Origin: Bacteroidales bacterium UBA3844
GTDB taxonomy: Bacteria; Bacteroidota; Bacteroidia; Bacteroidales; Paludibacteraceae
Direction: 5' to 3'
DNA: 6,542 nucleotides
Assembly (NCBI GenBank): GCA_002392915.1
Contig: DGHQ01000001.1
Location: forward strand, 1-6,542
In this document: positions 5,727 to 6,542 of the stretch, piece after piece
Layout of the letters: each line of letters begins with the position of its first letter
Numbering within the stretch: the first letter of the stretch is position 1
Program-made: the position numbers and the translations under genes
Notes under the pieces: model-generated
What the model was told of the DNA's origin: nothing
Database searches by the model: none
Seen by the model: the letters and a program-made list of their open reading frames with translations, nothing else

Positions 5727-6542
5727 ATGAGCAGAATCATGAAAACAAAATCAGCGACAACAGCAGCAATGGCATTGCTGATGAGCGCCAGCTTTCTGAC
5801 AGCCAGCGCCTACGAAATGAACTACGAGGTGAGCTTCGAGCCCGAAACCCACTACATCAACGTGGAGCTGACATACAGCAGCGACGAAATCAACCAACCC
5901 GTGCTCCTCAAAATGCCGGTATGGGCACCAGGGTACTACCTGATTGTGGATTATCCGAAATACCTCACCGACTTCAAAGCCGAAGACGCATCCGGACAGA
6001 CTTTGAACTGGGAGAAAGTCGGAAAGAACGGATGGAAGTTCTCCCCGAAGAGCCGACAAAGCAGGCTGAGCTGGCGCATCTTTGCCAATGAGCGGAGCGT
6101 GGCGGAAAGCCGAGTGGAAGAGAATATCGGCTTCCTCACCCCCAACGGCGTGTTCATGCACCGCGAAGGTGACATCAACCACGACTGCCATATTCACTTC
6201 ACCCTACCCGACAGCTGGTCACACATCTCAACAGGGCTGGCAAAAGAAGGAACGACACCTGGCTGCTATTACGCCAAGAACTTCGACCTGCTCTACGACA
6301 GCCCCTTCCTCTTCGGCAACCACTACACGGAGGAATTCTCCCACGAAGGCCACACCTACGAATTCGCGCTGGAGACGCCCGACGGGTACAAAGAAAGTCC
6401 GTTCAAAGAGGATTTCAAGAAAATGGTGAGCACCACGACAAAACTGATTGGCGACGTGCCGTACGACAACTACTGCCTCATCCATCTGGGAAAAGGCGGA
6501 GGAGGACTGGAACACATCAACTCACAGGCATGCTACAGCGAA
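5727..6542 (+). CDS. Secreted M61-family (glycyl aminopeptidase-like) peptidase, 5' part
   Basis: The first 272 codons are present and the frame is still open at the window edge. ATG at 5727 is chosen. An in-frame ATG at 5739 (MKTKSATTAAM) is an equally good start and leaves a neat signal peptide. Residues 1-28 have a basic start, a hydrophobic Ala/Leu/Met core and an ASA cleavage site before Tyr29, so export to the periplasm or surface is likely. M61 N-terminal features follow: MPVWAPGYYL (63-72), LLYDSPFLFGNH (188-199) and GGGGLEHINS (257-266), the conserved segment that precedes the zinc-binding HExxH helix. That catalytic helix lies beyond the window, so activity cannot be judged. The family removes N-terminal residues, notably glycine, from peptides. 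GC content is much higher than in the DUF262 operon: 36 of 60 bases in 6301-6360 against 19 of 60 in 1501-1560. It is divergent from that operon and probably unrelated to it. Confidence 0.88.
   Translation, partial: MSRIMKTKSATTAAMALLMSASFLTASAYEMNYEVSFEPETHYINVELTYSSDEINQPVLLKMPVWAPGYYLIVDYPKYLTDFKAEDASGQTLNWEKVGKNGWKFSPKSRQSRLSWRIFANERSVAESRVEENIGFLTPNGVFMHREGDINHDCHIHFTLPDSWSHISTGLAKEGTTPGCYYAKNFDLLYDSPFLFGNHYTEEFSHEGHTYEFALETPDGYKESPFKEDFKKMVSTTTKLIGDVPYDNYCLIHLGKGGGGLEHINSQACYSE

Noticed and set aside
5751..6515. Leftward frames of 148, 75 and 95 codons and a rightward 115-codon frame
   Set aside because: All lie over the M61 peptidase frame, whose signal peptide and family motifs make it the real gene. 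The others arise from its higher GC content.

Overview
The window looks like a chromosomal stretch from a Bacteroidales bacterium, most likely of the Prevotella/Segatella kind. Three things suggest this. The recognisable promoters are Bacteroidota-type (a -33 TTG about 20 bp before a -7 box TAnnTTTG). Starts are preceded by A-rich leaders rather than Shine-Dalgarno sites. A transposase remnant of a kind common in this phylum lies near the left edge. The genus is an inference from style, not from a marker gene.

Layout. Bases 1-250 are AT-rich and hold the last 23 codons of an unidentified rightward gene, a cluster of nested inverted repeats, and a 36-codon small ORF. Bases about 250-430 read leftward as the start of an IS1634-like (IS4 superfamily) transposase with its own promoter. 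The transposase is cut off after about 22 residues, so this is an IS remnant. A strong leftward intrinsic terminator (431-473) ends the main operon. Bases 536-5106 are a two-gene leftward operon of two DUF262 (GmrSD_N-type) proteins, separated by only 2 nt. Bases 5107-5726 are a divergent intergenic region with promoters on both sides, a terminator-like hairpin in the operon leader, and short repeats. Bases 5727-6542 are the first 272 codons of a secreted M61-family (glycyl aminopeptidase-like) peptidase, which runs off the right edge.

How the parts work together. The operon is the accessory part of the window. The promoter-proximal gene carries an N-terminal DUF262 NTPase-type domain and a C-terminal DUF1524 His-Me finger nuclease domain, the architecture of fused GmrSD and SspE-type DNA-modification-dependent restriction enzymes. 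The second, larger protein has DUF262 hallmarks but no recognisable DUF1524 motif, and more than half of it is of unknown function. Tight coupling, one promoter and one terminator suggest a two-subunit anti-phage restriction system. No methyltransferase, Dnd/Ssp or BREX gene is visible, so its modification target cannot be read from the window. The operon is clearly more AT-rich than the M61 gene, and it sits next to an IS remnant, which fits horizontal acquisition beside a housekeeping gene.
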